This document shows, one piece after another, positions 23,449-35,124 of a stretch of 64,000 bases of DNA. The notes under the pieces were generated by a model, which saw only the letters and a list, made by a program, of their open reading frames with translations, was not told the DNA's origin and ran no database searches. The position numbers and the translations under genes are program-made. The stretch is from Crossaster papposus (lineage: Eukaryota; Echinodermata; Asteroidea; Velatida; Solasteridae), in the NCBI GenBank assembly GCA_037893245.1, contig JBAIAA010000260.1, positions 186,001-250,000 on the forward strand, read 5' to 3'. Each line of letters opens with the position of its first letter. The first letter of the stretch is position 1.

Positions 23449-23994
23449 CCTGTCGCTGAGCCTCGTCTGACGAATTCGCCGTTTTTGGTTTAACAAAAAA
23501 AAGGCATTCAAGTCACATTTACTCCAGTGAGATTGTAACAAAAATCGGAGTATTACAGTATTACAATCGGAGGTGGTTTGATGCCGGCTGAATGTCAACT
23601 GCATGCTACGGGTGGCGGTGGTTTCAATTAAAGTCGGTCTGAGCTTTATACGTACCGTGTGCTATATAGAATCAATGCCATATCAAACGCATATTCTGAT
23701 ACCTTGTTTACGTCCACGTATAGGTCGATATAAATAATACACACGTGGTGTTGTTATAGTCCACAGTATAAAATAATGGATGCGTTCGTTTAGCTTACGC
23801 GTGTATGCAAATGCTAGACGAGACCGTTCGATTAGCCCTCATGCGAACATCGTGTATGCTCCGGTGTCAGTCCCCAGTGACCCCGCCGTGTAATGACGTC
23901 AACGGGAGTAATTCGTTGACAGAAAATTCGATACAAAGTCAGTATGATGAACATATTTATGGCGCAATTTACTGCCGAATTTTAGTAATCGTTT

Positions 23995-24162
23995 CATGTG
24001 AAATCAAGTGTTTAACCAGTTCAATATTTCGTAACAATTATAGGATGTCTAGCGCAATCATTTTGCTGGATGCCTTCAATCTTTCAAATAAGTAAGATAT
24101 TTCTTATTAATTCAGTATTAAACATTTTAGATATCTGCAAAGGGTGTACCCAACTTTTAAAA
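23995..24162 (+). mobile_element. TTAA-MITE family A, copy 6 (3' half)
   Basis: Carries only the CTAGCGCAATCATTTTGCTG-type 3' half and a decayed terminus (GGGTGTACCCAACTTTTAA). Confidence 0.6.
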
Positions 24163-24984
24163 CTGGCCCCGGTGTTTTAGCATTTGTTTACAACCGGCCA
24201 CGTGCGGGATCTCGACCAATAGAAATGGGCAAGTTATTCATGAATAATTGTTGATTTGGTTTAGAGTGACAACACTGAATTTACAAACGAAGCAGGCAGC
24301 AACGCCTTGCGTGAAAGCAACTTTTTACCCTAATTTGTAAAAGGAGTTTACACCGCAGCGTCTGATTAGCTTCATTTCGTGGCTTCCCCGTGGTATAACC
24401 GTGTATAACCAGGAAGGCTAATCGAACGCACCAATTATATTAAGCGTCTTGCACACGTACACAATATCAATAAACGATGAATGAAATATGACGTGAAAGT
24501 TACCTCGCGCTCGCCATATGTCTAGAAAAGTAACCCCGTGTTTTATTTCATTTATGAATACCTGTAATTGTTGATCGATATACGTCTCCGAGATGAAGAC
24601 AGATCGATAAGTCCCCGTCTTTTTTAATTAATTACGGTGCCGACACTCACCGAATACATTCAGTAATACTACTACCATGTACATGGAGACTTCTGGCGCT
24701 GATGCAGAAAAGCTACACGTACAATCTTTACACGTGTTAACGGGCTTAATTGCTGGGTATGCGCATTGTGAAACATCCACTATAGTCTCCGTGACATTTC
24801 ACCAATATAAATGTATAAACTGGCGCTACAGTGGCAGAAAAAGACCCAAAACGTATATTATACAAGTTTTCCTACAGTTATGGCCCATAAATTATACTCA
24901 TAAGTTTCCAATAAAAATCAATTGGTGCAATGGCATTTAACGAATTGATGTTGATCAATGATCATAAAGGATTCCTCCACGATA
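24163..24984. other. Unassigned intergenic sequence
   Basis: No supported coding region. Nothing resembling the repeat families defined here. Confidence 0.4.
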
Positions 24985-25180
24985 AGGGCCCAACTTCTTG
25001 GCACTGCTTACCGTTAGCGGAAAATCCCTGCCTACTGTAGCAGAAAATTCCGTGCTTATGGTAAGCGTATTTCACGCGTTAGCGTGTAATTTTGGCTTCT
25101 ACGCATGCGTACATCCCGTAACTAAGGATTCTGTGCTTAAACAGGGTAAGCACATAATTTGTTCTGGTCGCGTGGTGAGC
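24985..25180. repeat. Dispersed GGCCCAACTTC..GCTTACCG repeat
   Basis: Contains CACTGCTTACCGTTAGCGGA, TTCCGTGCTTATGGTAAGC and CTAAGGATTCTGTGCTTA, a family with internal inverted GCTTAC/GTAAGC motifs. It is related in style to the GGGCCAATTTCA elements. No coding frame is supported. Confidence 0.45.
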
Positions 25181-26068
25181 ATAATAGACCACACAGGGCA
25201 TGGCTGCAAAATGTGCTCAGAAATGGATTTTCTTGGCACACCTCTTGAATCTAAGTGGAATCACTGCAGTTTGTTAGCTGGGATCATGTGGATCACGAAA
25301 AACCAAAATCCCCAATCGCAAGTTCACCAGTTAATTAAATATTTGCATTTTAATCACCTGTATATAAATGGCGCCCTCTATTGACCAGGATTGGAAAGCT
25401 GTGTACATTTTCAATGGGAAAAGATTGCTTATTGCTGTTGCTTGCTGAAAAGGGACTATAATTATAGAGACAAAATTCGATTGAGGAATTAGGGTGTGTC
25501 CCAATACAAATTTTCATTTTGTTTATTGCCATTATTTTGAACTTTTTAAAAGAGTGTCATTTTCTGTTTTTATTTTTCTTTTTTTTATTATAATTTTCTT
25601 TTTTTGGTATTTTTTTTTTGGGGGGGGGGTTAAAAATCTAAATCTAAATTGTAGGAATAAATATATAGACGACCAGAGGGTTTTCTAGCTTTAGTCTTTG
25701 ATACATGTTTATTCTTAACGGTAAAGCTGAAATTTGTCCATGTCTTTAACAATGTACATTTGAGTGGGTGAACAACAACTCGTACTGATTAACATACACA
25801 ATTCTGTTACATGTATAACAAACATTTTGCCCATTTCCAGCCGAGTTTGTATTAAGGAGAGTCGGATGGAAAGCAGACTATGTGATACAATGTTTCTGTG
25901 GTGACAACATCCTTCCCCTTGATCTGTGAGAGCAGCCACTGATCTTCTTTTTCCTCGCTGCTTCCAGAAGCTTTCCTGCAGTGAGCGTCTGACATTTGTG
26001 AAAGTTTGTCAAGGACAGTTGTTCGGGTCGTCTTGTCTAAACTCCACCTCTGTGTCTTGTTGCAGACG

Positions 26069-26220
26069 ATGCATAAACGTGGCAGTATTGTGAAGTTTTT
26101 TGGGTTTCTTGGAAGGAAGCCAGATGTTGAACGAAGTTTTCTCCTTGGGGGCTCAGTGCTGCATTCGCCTGTGTCTCTTTCCGCCGTATCTGCATCTGAG
26201 AATATTTGGAGGGAGAGGGG
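26069..26220 (+). CDS. Candidate exon with PIP-like motif, unknown protein
   Basis: Following a TTGCAG, the frame reads MHKRGSIVKFFGFLGRKPDV then ERSFLLGG, running into a poly-G tract at about 26217. The I-x-x-F-F pattern in a basic N-terminus is common in hAT/ZMYM-type transposase-derived proteins. No further exon found. Confidence 0.2.
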
Positions 26221-26321
26221 GGGGGGGGGGGGGGTGGGAATATTTATATAGAGTGCCTGATGAATTGAAATCTGGAGATAAATTAATGAGTAAGATTATA
26301 CATAAAACAAAATCAAAAAAT

Positions 26322-26378
26322 GTTGGACAGATATGCTTCACTCCACTCTATTAGAGTGGAGGGAAGCATATCTGTTCA
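26322..26378. repeat. Short perfect hairpin
   Basis: GACAGATATGCTTCACTCCA and its inverse flank a TATTAG loop (one mismatch). Isolated; could be a miRNA-like hairpin or MITE remnant. Confidence 0.55.
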
Positions 26379-26469
26379 CAATTTATTAAAGACACAGGTA
26401 TAAACACAAACGATGAATGCACTTTTTGTTTATAAGAAAAACATTCTTAGAGGTTGTTATTTCCAAAGT

Positions 26470-28269
26470 TCAATTCAATTCAATTCACATTTATTCAACG
26501 TTGTTTTGTACGTAGTGATTCTTACACTAGTTTCTTAGGTACATATCTACCAGAATATGATATTATTCTACTAGGTGTAATTTATAAGAATACATAATTA
26601 AACAACAACGTTAGGTATAGGGTGAAGCAAAAGCTTTTGTTCCCTAACCTTAAGACAGACAACTACAATGCACAGGACCAATAGAAACAAAACACACGGA
26701 CAATTAAGAACATAACAAGCAGGAGTAACGTTACAACGACGATAACTCTGAATCTATCCAATTCCCAATTACCTAATTGTAAGGTTCGAATATTATAAAT
26801 ACACATTGAGCAATTTAATTTTTAACTTTTTAACAAATGTAGATAGAGTTGATGATGCTTTGATCGAGTCACTCAGAGCATTCCAGAAGTTAATACCTCG
26901 CTGTACAAGACTGTTTTTCAACATTGAAGTTCTACTAGAACAAACGTACAGATTTTTCTTCGATACACTTCTAGTACAATATTGATGAACATTCGAGGTT
27001 AAAGTAAAGCATGTATCAAAGCAACGTGGAAGTAATTTATTTATATATTTAAACATGAATTTACCCAAATTCAGGTAGTATAGGTCATTAAATCGCAAGA
27101 GCTTAAGGTTGGCAAATAAAGGATTAGTGTAGTCACGATATTTGGCATTACTTATAATACGAACAGCTCTTTTTTGTAAAATGAGAAGTTTATCACACTG
27201 AGAAGAGCAACCACCCCATGTAAGAATTGAATAATTTAGATACGGGAGTATCAAGGAGTTATACAGAGTGATTAAAATATTGTTCGGAACAAACAACTTT
27301 ATACGATTCATTATTCCAATAGTTTTGGATATTTTGCTTGAAACTATATTAATGTGGCACTTCCAGGTTAGGTTTTCATCAATATGTACACCTAAAAATT
27401 TAGTAGTTTTAAGCTGTTTCAGTGTGGTACCGTTAAAAACTAAAGGGATATTTTGGATATACTTATATTGTCTGGAACAGAATATCATATAGTTTGATTT
27501 AAGTAAGTTGATACAAAGTTTGTTAGCTACAAGCCAAGTGCTAATTTTTAAAAGTTCACGGTTAAGATTAGTTACTGCAGTATCCACATTACTGTGGCTG
27601 TACACTAAACTTGTATCATCGGCAAATAAAGTAAATGATATTATGTCAGATGTATTACAGATGTCATTGATGTAAAGAATGAATAACAGGGGCCCCAAAA
27701 CAGAACCTTGCGGAACTCCACACGTAATAGTTTTGTTTTTAGACATTATACAATTAAAAGAAACAAACTGCTTTCTGTTAGACAAATAACTCTGGAACCA
27801 ATGCAAAGCTATTCCACGAATTCCGTAATGCTCTAATTTAGAGACCAGTATGTCATGGTTGACTGTATCAAACGCCTTTGACAAGTCTAGAAATACGCCG
27901 ATAGAAATCTTTTTATCATCAATGGCCTTTAGAAGTTTGTTTACAAGATAAGAAGTTGCCAATTCAGTGGAACGGTTTGACCTAAATCCAAACTGTGATT
28001 CTGATAAAATATTGTGTTTATTTACAAAGGATACGAGTCTTTTATAAACTAGCTTTTCCAAAATCTTGGAGAACGTAGACAAAACTGAAATAGGTCTATA
28101 GTTACCAGTATCATGCACATTTCCCCCTTTATGAATAGGGATAACCTTACCTATCTTTAGTCCATCTGGAAAAACTCCCATAGTCATAGACCTGTTAAAA
28201 ATATCAGCCAGTGGTTTTGCTAAACTACGCCTGGCTTGTTTAACAACAAAAGGACTTATGTCATCGAAA
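26470..28269 (-). mobile_element. 5'-truncated CR1/jockey-superfamily LINE with candidate target-site duplication
   Basis: 1.8-kb insert whose 3' end is an (ATTGA)n pentanucleotide tail. The hexamer ACTTTG flanks both ends (28270-28275 and 26464-26469 on the minus-strand reading), a plausible target duplication. A 3' UTR of about 320 bp follows the ORF. Truncation falls inside the N-terminal part of the reverse transcriptase. Confidence 0.85.
26793..28269 (-). CDS. LINE reverse transcriptase ORF (N-terminally truncated, otherwise open)
   Basis: About 490 codons without a stop. RT blocks occur in order: IPIHKGG, NYRPISVLSTFSKILEKLV, SQFGFR, VFLDLSKAFDTVNHD (first catalytic Asp), GVPQGSVLGPLLFILYIND, FTLFADDTSLVYS (catalytic DD), KTKFLGVHID. 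Then comes the C-terminal region (LPYLNYSILTWG, RAVRIISNAKYRD). No endonuclease domain remains, because the copy starts at FDDISPF. The first residues of the longer open frame (MKNTAFMEPVL) derive from flanking DNA. The absence of frameshifts implies a young insertion. RT would prime on its own 3' end; this copy cannot be autonomous. Confidence 0.85.
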
Positions 28270-28309
28270 CAAAGTACAGGTTCCATGAATGCCGTATTTT
28301 TCACATTGG

Positions 28310-29235
28310 TTTAACTTTGAAACTATGGAACCCTGACTAAAACTTTAAACGTGTAGAGGAAGTCTACATTGTATCTCCAGCCGACCCCTGCTCTATGTAT
28401 TTTTATTATATTTTTCGTGCTCAGTCATGCAAAATATACTTCATAAATGTTGCATTCTTGCTTCGCCTCGTAGAATGTAACATTATTTTCCTCTTTCAAC
28501 TCGTACTATTATACTATTCTGGACATTGTGTGATCACAGGAAAGTAAATAAATACAATTGGAGGGGAAAGGGGTTAAGGAATACAATTAGACAAGCAGGC
28601 AGGTTTTTTTGTGGTTTTTTTTTCAGGAAAAAAAAGGCAAGAACATTAAAAATACTGACAAATAAGGACGTTATACGAGCTTCCGGGTTAAGAATGAAAA
28701 AATGTACTGGAAAAATGTACTGTATAATGTCCCCCCCCCCCCCCACTCCCCCCTAATAACTGCCATACTAGTGACAAGTTACATGTATATTTGTGTACAT
28801 ACCCTAGTTTCAATTTCAATGTGACCAAGTTGCATGCCTATTTAGAACTGGAAGCAGAACTATTTTGTTTTGCCCTTATGGACTTGAGGTTTAAAAACCC
28901 TCTAAAAATTATGGGTTCCAAATTATGACCCGACAGAAATTGTCAACAATGGTCATAACTCTTTTTAAACTCCATTAAGAACATGTTTAGTCCAAATCAC
29001 ACATTCTATGGGGACATGGACGGGATAGGTGGTTCTAGGATTTAAAAAAAAAATTCTGAATAAGTCCCATTCCTTGTTTTTAACGGCATCTACTCAACTA
29101 CATCATCACGTATCTTTGACAATGATTGCGGCGGTACATCAACCAGTGCGTGTACGATTGGAATGCCGATATGATCATCTCCGCTTTTTTCGGCGATTTA
29201 TGCTTTGGTAAAAGTAGAAACATTCTTCCACCTAC
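28310..29235. other. Unassigned intergenic sequence with poly-C tract
   Basis: Poly-C at 28729-28744; no gene or TIR pair recognised. Confidence 0.4.
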
Positions 29236-29368
29236 CGGCACAAGCGAGGAATTTTTTCCAACTTTTTTCGGAGAACGACAAAACTCTGGAATCTGCATCT
29301 GAAACGTGCATAATACACGTTTTCGTGTTCGAATCGCTGTCATCTGAGCAGCTCTTGGCGTCAGCCAT
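29236..29368 (-). CDS. Candidate first exon, possibly the same repeated family
   Basis: ATGGCTGACGCC (29368) opens a frame MADAKSCSDDSDSNTKTCIM, later VLSFSEKSWKKFLACAG, ending at a GTAGGT donor (29235-29234). The F/L-S-E-x-S-W-K-K-F-L motif resembles the N-terminus of the family fragments at 32 and 35 kb. Two CCAAT/ATTGG motifs lie 60-130 bp upstream. No second exon was identified. Inference only. Confidence 0.3.
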
Positions 29369-29959
29369 CTTGCTGTAAACAGTGCCTACGCTCGCTCTAT
29401 TTTACAGCGCCCGCTATTGGTCAATTTTCCCACTTTTCGCACAAACGTGCCGCACCACGACAGAAGGGCCTCGTTGATTGGTCGTTGGAAAATAATGACG
29501 TAATTGTTCACTGGGCATTTTTTAGCATCAAAACGGGGAAAACATGAATTTTAAATGAAGATTTTATTGAGTACTGGTTCGCAGACCGTCTGGGGATTTT
29601 ATTTGTGAGTTTCCCAACAACTTGCTAATTAGTTTAAAGTAAAATTTATATAGATTCACGATATGCGTCAAGAAGGTGCAAGATAATCGGCCATGCCCTG
29701 TGGTCTATAAAAAGGTTATTGTAAGGGCGGAATTCTGTGGTTAACAGAGCCAAGAAATTGGGCCCAGATGTACGCTAAAGTGGCTAAATTTCCTCCATGG
29801 AAACACCATAGAAATCCGTGGATTAGGGTTGCTAATATTAGGTAGATTAGAGAGATTACTGCTATTATTAATTTGTTCTGGTAATGAAACCAAATATCCA
29901 TCAAAAGTGCTCTAGGGACGCACTGTAGCTCGCAAGCCTGAAGAAACCTGTAGAGAGAA

Positions 29960-30120
29960 GACAATGAGAAGAAGGTACAGTTTTAGAGGTGGGAGGAAAA
30001 ACCCAGAAGAATATCCTGGGGAAAACGCAAGGAATCAAGCAGGGACTGAAAACCCAATCCACATATTGGCCCAGGCGGGATTCGAACCCGGGTCATAGTG
30101 GTGGAAGGCGAGGAAAGAAC
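29960..30120 (-). mobile_element. SINE family C, copy 1
   Basis: Minus-strand reading has B box GGGTTCGAATCCCGCCTGGG, then GTGGATTGGGTTTTCAGTCC and the TTTTCCTCCCACCTCTAAAA end. Copies at 43315 and 46158. Confidence 0.8.
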
Positions 30121-30157
30121 CGCTACAAAAAAGTACAAGCTATACACTTTGAGAAAA

Positions 30158-30415
30158 AAATAGATATCCTGTGATTGTTCCGAAAAACTGAGAAATTAAA
30201 AAAAAAAATCAACAACAAGAAAAAGAACAACATATGAACCCCTGCCTGACGCCGGTTAAACACGAACGCCGTTTTTCTTGCTTTTCTCAGCATCCATGAT
30301 TGTAAAACTTCAGACAGATCAGTTATAAAACGATATTTACTATAAAATACAACCCCCCAAATCCACCCATTCATGATACTTCAAGCAATTACCAATGGTG
30401 TATTCTACTTTTAGT
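30158..30415 (-). mobile_element. TTAA-MITE family A, copy 7
   Basis: Reverse copy with an intact 5'-type terminus (CAATGGTGTATTCTACTTTTA) and the middle block; the opposite terminus is missing. Confidence 0.65.
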
Positions 30416-30437
30416 AGTCTTTTGGCACGACGTTGCT

Positions 30438-31293
30438 ATGTTAGATACGCGATGAGCCGCCACCTCGATAACCCACCGCCGCGAGAGGGCGCTATCGCCG
30501 GCCCCTGCAGAAACCGATCAGAAACAACTCGTCTTGTAGTGGTAGTGGTATGCGCACGCACCTGCTAAGCATAATGATGCAGCGCGTATTACGTACTTAG
30601 CATACATGCATATGCATAGGTCTAACACCCTGACTACTTCGCGTTGCATTTGGTTTTGATGTACAGTACATGTACACAATGTGCATGTACATGGCAAATG
30701 TACGTTTTACGGCGTATTATCAAACGTGTTCAACGTTATTCGTGAAAAAGAACGACCAGTAAGCTTTTGATGAGGCTGTTGAATTTGCTGCAAAAAAGCT
30801 GGGTATTTCAAAGTAAAACAGCAACAAATTACCGCTCTTCGTCAGATCGTTGTTAAACTATGCTGTTTAAATCATTGGCAAAAATTGTGGCTCCCGTTTC
30901 ACTTTTAGACTGGACGGTTTTATAAGTCAGGTATTTTTGCAGGTAACCAGTAATTTCCCGCAGAGTAAACAATATTGCTCAGGTTGCCTGCCCGGTCCCT
31001 CTGCCATCTCAGAGCGCCCACACAGAGAAAACCATGCCGACGACTTGTCGACTTGACTTCGCGATTGAGAACTCTCAAAACTTTCGGCACTTGGTACCTG
31101 ACCCACTGTGCAAACAGCTGTCGTATGTGCGCGTGCGTGAAGATAAATATTCTTTCATTTACCTACATAAATAGCTAGGAAGAAAATTTTACCAAGTTCC
31201 ACTTCCAGGGACGTGTGTGCTAATGGTTTGTCGCGTTAGCGCCCTCTCGCGGCGGTGGGTTATCGAGGCGGCGGCTCATCGCGTATCTAACAT
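30438..31293. mobile_element. 856-bp element with 57-bp terminal inverted repeats
   Basis: Ends begin ATGTTAGATACGCGATGAGC on both strands; the 57-bp arms differ at one position. The interior has no credible protein. The only longer frame (30975-31178) lacks family features. Target duplication unclear. Confidence 0.7.
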
Positions 31294-31429
31294 ATATAAG
31301 TCAGGTTCACTATGTTAATAAAGACAGTTTCGTTCAATTTTTTGGGAGATTAGCAAACTTATACATTTTTAGAATCTTCAGAGCATGGAAAATCAGAAAA
31401 TCAATGTTGGCATTTGCGTAGACACCTGC

Positions 31430-31850
31430 TTGGCGGCCATCTTGGATTTTCAAAATGGCCGCCATAACATACATAATTTGCGCTGTTTTCGGCTTCTAGT
31501 CAACCAAAAAACATAATTTAAGAGGCTAATCCTATGTTTTCTGGGTCAAGGAATCTACTAAAAGCCACACAATAGTGCGCAGAATTATAGAAAACAACAA
31601 AAAAGGTATGTGAAAACCATTTTCTTTATATTTGTGACATATCAGTGTTACGTAATACATATTTTGCGCTATCTCGGCATCTAGTCAATCTATAAACTTA
31701 TTTCAGTATGTAATCTTATATTTTCTGGTTTAGGGAATTCAATAAACTCCTCAAAATAGTGCCCAGGATTATATAAAAGCAATAAACAAAGGTATATGAG
31801 CACCACTGTCTTTATGTTTGTGATTGACTATTACATAATACATGCCGCAA
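31430..31850. repeat. Hairpin plus two tandem 190-bp units 3' of the CXC-family fragment
   Basis: TGGCGGCCAT..ATGGCCGCCA forms a short hairpin (31432-31466). It is followed by two units starting CATACATAATTTGCGCT and AATACATATTTTGCGCT. These lie directly downstream of the 31978 stop and may be its 3' UTR or part of the carrying element. Confidence 0.45.
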
Positions 31851-31977
31851 GTCATTTGAAGTTATAGGTACATGTACTGTTTATAAAGCAAAACAGAAAA
31901 GCCTTGTTAGTTATTAGCTTGAAATATAACTTTCTTACACAGGATCTACTAGGTCGAGATTGTTCACGATTATGCTT

Positions 31978-32622
31978 TCACAAATCTTCATCACTGTCCT
32001 GAGTGTCACTTTGGGCAATACAGTCCGCATCATTTTCGCAGTCACTTCCACACAAACAAAGGTCTGTGCACCCCAAGTTGTGTCTCCTGCATGAACACCT
32101 CTGGGATGTGCAATGGGCTTTACACTGACATCTCACCAACTCTACAATGGCCTGTGGTGCAGGTGGAACCTTCGTGGTGGAAGGAAGTATCTCATCATGG
32201 TCATTCTGATAATAGCCATGTTTGAGTGGGTCAAACTGACGTTGCCACGTCACGGTGGCTTGGCACCACACCTTACTCTGTATGTGCACACGTTCAATCT
32301 GCTCCTCAAGGGCACCAACTGTAGGAGGCAACTTGCTGCTTTCTGCCAGATGTTTACAAAACAGATGCCATCTCAGGTCAGGAATACTTGTTATATGTAT
32401 TCCCTTCGGGCAGTACATTAAGCATACAAACATGGATAATGCATCATTCACCTCCTGTGTTAGGTCGCCTTCCTCTGTCAGTTTCATCAGTGCTGAGATG
32501 ATGTCCCTGTGAACCTTAATGTACTGTTGAAACCACTTGGTTTTTCCTACACCAGAGAATCTTCCAACATTGTCCGCCCCGGTGAATGCATGGAATACCA
32601 GTAATGCTACTGCCTTGTCAGA
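31978..32622 (-). pseudogene. C-terminal fragment of a repeated gene family with a CXC (tesmin/TSO1-like) cysteine-rich tail
   Basis: 215 open codons read from the right-hand break. They begin SDKAVALLVFHAFTGADNVG and include GKTKWFQQY and PDLRWHLFCKHLAESSKLPP. A cysteine cluster CQCKAHCTSQRCSCRR, GCTDLCLCGSDCEND and an acidic end DSDEDL follow. The H-A-F-T-G-x-D and G-x-G-K-x-x-x-(W) pattern, followed by a CXC cluster, recurs in a large multi-copy family of marine-invertebrate genomes. I know it by pattern and cannot name it; mobile-element association is inferred. The 5' end is cut by the Penelope-like element at about 32623. The product would probably bind zinc through the cysteines. Confidence 0.55.
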
Positions 32623-34340
32623 CCTATAAGCTCACACCCGTTCAAACTACCTTCAACTTGGACTCCCCAACCTACCTTCAATCTAAACCTAGAGTCATAT
32701 ATTGAAGGCACTCTGGAGGAACTGTCCAGACTGAAAATTCAAAATGTCAAACTAAATATAACAAAGCAGAACGTGTTGCGCTATCTGGCCTTAAGAAAAG
32801 ACAGGATATTATCATCAAACAATTCGATAAAGGCCGCGGTGTGTGCGTCCTTAACAAACAAGACTACATACGTGAAGGGACACGACAATTAACAGGCCCC
32901 CACTATGAAGAAATTAACAGGGACCTGACCTATGAAACCGCGGAATTAGTCTCTCAAGCCATACGCCAACTCTACGTGGACGGACTCATATCGAAAGACA
33001 TATCTGAGTTTCTTAACCCCCGCAACCACGACATTAAAACACCTTGCCTTTACCTCCTACCGAAAGTTCACAAAAAAGTACCAGAAGGAACACGGTTCAT
33101 GGGGAGGCCAATCATTAGTGGTTGCGGAGGACCGACTCAATCCATATCCAAATACATATACTATTTCTTGCTCCCAATTGTCAAACAGCAAAGCACATAC
33201 ATATGTACACACGCGATTCCGGGCATGTGCTTGAAAAACTAAATAACCTGACATATTGGAGCAAGATAACTTATTGATAACACTGGATATAGTATCCATG
33301 TACACTAACTGCCCACAAGATGAGGCAATTGAATCAGTTTGTGACGCACTTGCAATGGCCGACGACAGACTGTACGCAATACCCAAGCCTACGACAGACC
33401 ACGCGCGAAGTCTCCTTGAACTCTTTATGCGTCGAAACACGTTTGAATTCAATGGCAAGTTTTTCAGACAAAAAAATTGGCGTGGCCATGGGCAGCGAAT
33501 GCAGTCCGGAGATTTGTGACATAACCCTATTCAAATACGAACAAGACAAAATCCTCCCTCACAATCCCTCAATTGTGAGCTACATGAGATATAGAGACGA
33601 TGTTCTTATATTCTTTAACGGAAATGAAAAGCAGGCTGCTGACCTAGTGCAATCACTTAATAAAATTCATCCTACGCTGAAGTTCACGTCTGAGATCTCG
33701 CACCGCCAAGTCACTTTTCTCGACCTTATTATCTACAAAGGCGAACGATTCATACATGAAGGAATATTAGATACTCGAGTCGCTACCAAAAAACTGATAC
33801 ATTTCAGTACCTAGCTCGAGATTCAGCACACCCTAAGTCGGTATTTGGTGGATTAATCAAGGGCGAAGTGACCAGATATAAACGTATATGTACCCATTTA
33901 AAAGACTTTGAGGAGAGGGTTGAATTCTTCAAAGACAAACTTCAAAAGCGCGGATACACAAACGAAGACCTAGCCCTCCTTTCTCAAAGGGGCAAGACTC
34001 CCGCGGACCCTAAGCGTCAAAAAAACCAAAAACAATATCCCACTGGTGTTCGTCCTACCATACTACCCACATGTCGCGCACCCAGCCCTCAAACGGGCTA
34101 TCCTCAAACACTGGCCCTTGATTAGCGAAAACGAATATCTGAATAGGCTATTTGATACCCAGCCCATCCTGGCATACAAACGGCACAAAAACATAAAAGA
34201 TGAACTTGTTCGATCTAGGACTAAAGCATCTCCACAATCCAACCAAGAGGAACAAAATCTTGATGAGGAGAATCTGAAAATTCTATTGGAACTATTGAAA
34301 GAACAAAACAATGATCAAAGAAATGGATCTCAAGACTAAA
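32623..34340 (+). mobile_element. Penelope-like retroelement, broken, no C-terminal GIY-YIG seen
   Basis: Reverse-transcriptase blocks typical of Penelope-like elements: DIIIKQFDKGRGVCVLN, YLLPKVHKKVPEGTRFMGRP with IISG, ITLDIVSMYTNCPQDEAIES, GVAMGSECSP, YMRYRDDVLIFF (catalytic YRDD), TFLDLIIYKG, GEVTRYKRICTHL and HWPLISENEYLN. The frame shifts at about 32770, 33210, 33258, 33465, 33790 and 34020, several of them in A-runs. After NIKDELVRSRTK the frame ends in a glutamine/glutamate-rich tail and stop at 34339. The cysteine-containing GIY-YIG nuclease common in this class is not there. It is inserted into, or abuts, the CXC-family fragment at 32622. Confidence 0.8.
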
Positions 34341-35124
34341 ACAAAATAAATAAGTCAAACCCCACCAACCCCCCCCCCCCCCCCCTTGTCCTTGCCACGC
34401 GTCATATAAACCGACACACAAATAAAAACAAGGAAAGGAAAATGAACTATATAAGAAGGTGACTGATGAAGTGCATGATATAGCACAGACAATATGCCCT
34501 GCTCCCCTTCCAAAAAAGGGGAAAAAAGAGGGGACGGCATATTATCACCGGTAATAATCAATCACTGTGTGAACTAAAAACAAAGGGACTGTTGCAATAC
34601 ACAAACCGGTCATCGCGTCGCCAAAACCAGAGACAGGGTTTGAAACTCCCGCTTTTAGGGAATGTCTAACCCAATTGGCCTGCAGACGTTTGATGTATTT
34701 GCCCGTCCACGAACTCAAACCACGGACTGTCATCTAGCAGAGATAATGTGGCTAGAACTGACCCCCAGATGCGTGTCTTACAAAAAAACAAAAACAAAAA
34801 GAGTTAAGAACTACGCTCTGGAGAGACCAGTCAAACAGCCACTTTCTAGCATACCCACTAGTTAACGTACAATTACAGATTTATCTTCGGCAGAACAGTC
34901 ACAAATACAATCCATATGATACTTGTCAGCAGAACCTTTTCCGCGTCTCAAAAAAATAACGAAAAGCACGGAGGGGTTCTTTTGAAACTTGTACAAGAAA
35001 CCCCCCCCCCCCCCCCCCCCCCCCATTCCTACAGACTTCAATCTCGCGAAAAAAATGTGGCCTGAACTGACCTCCCATGAAGCGTATATCACTAGCAAAA
35101 AAAACTTAAATTAAAAATTACGCT

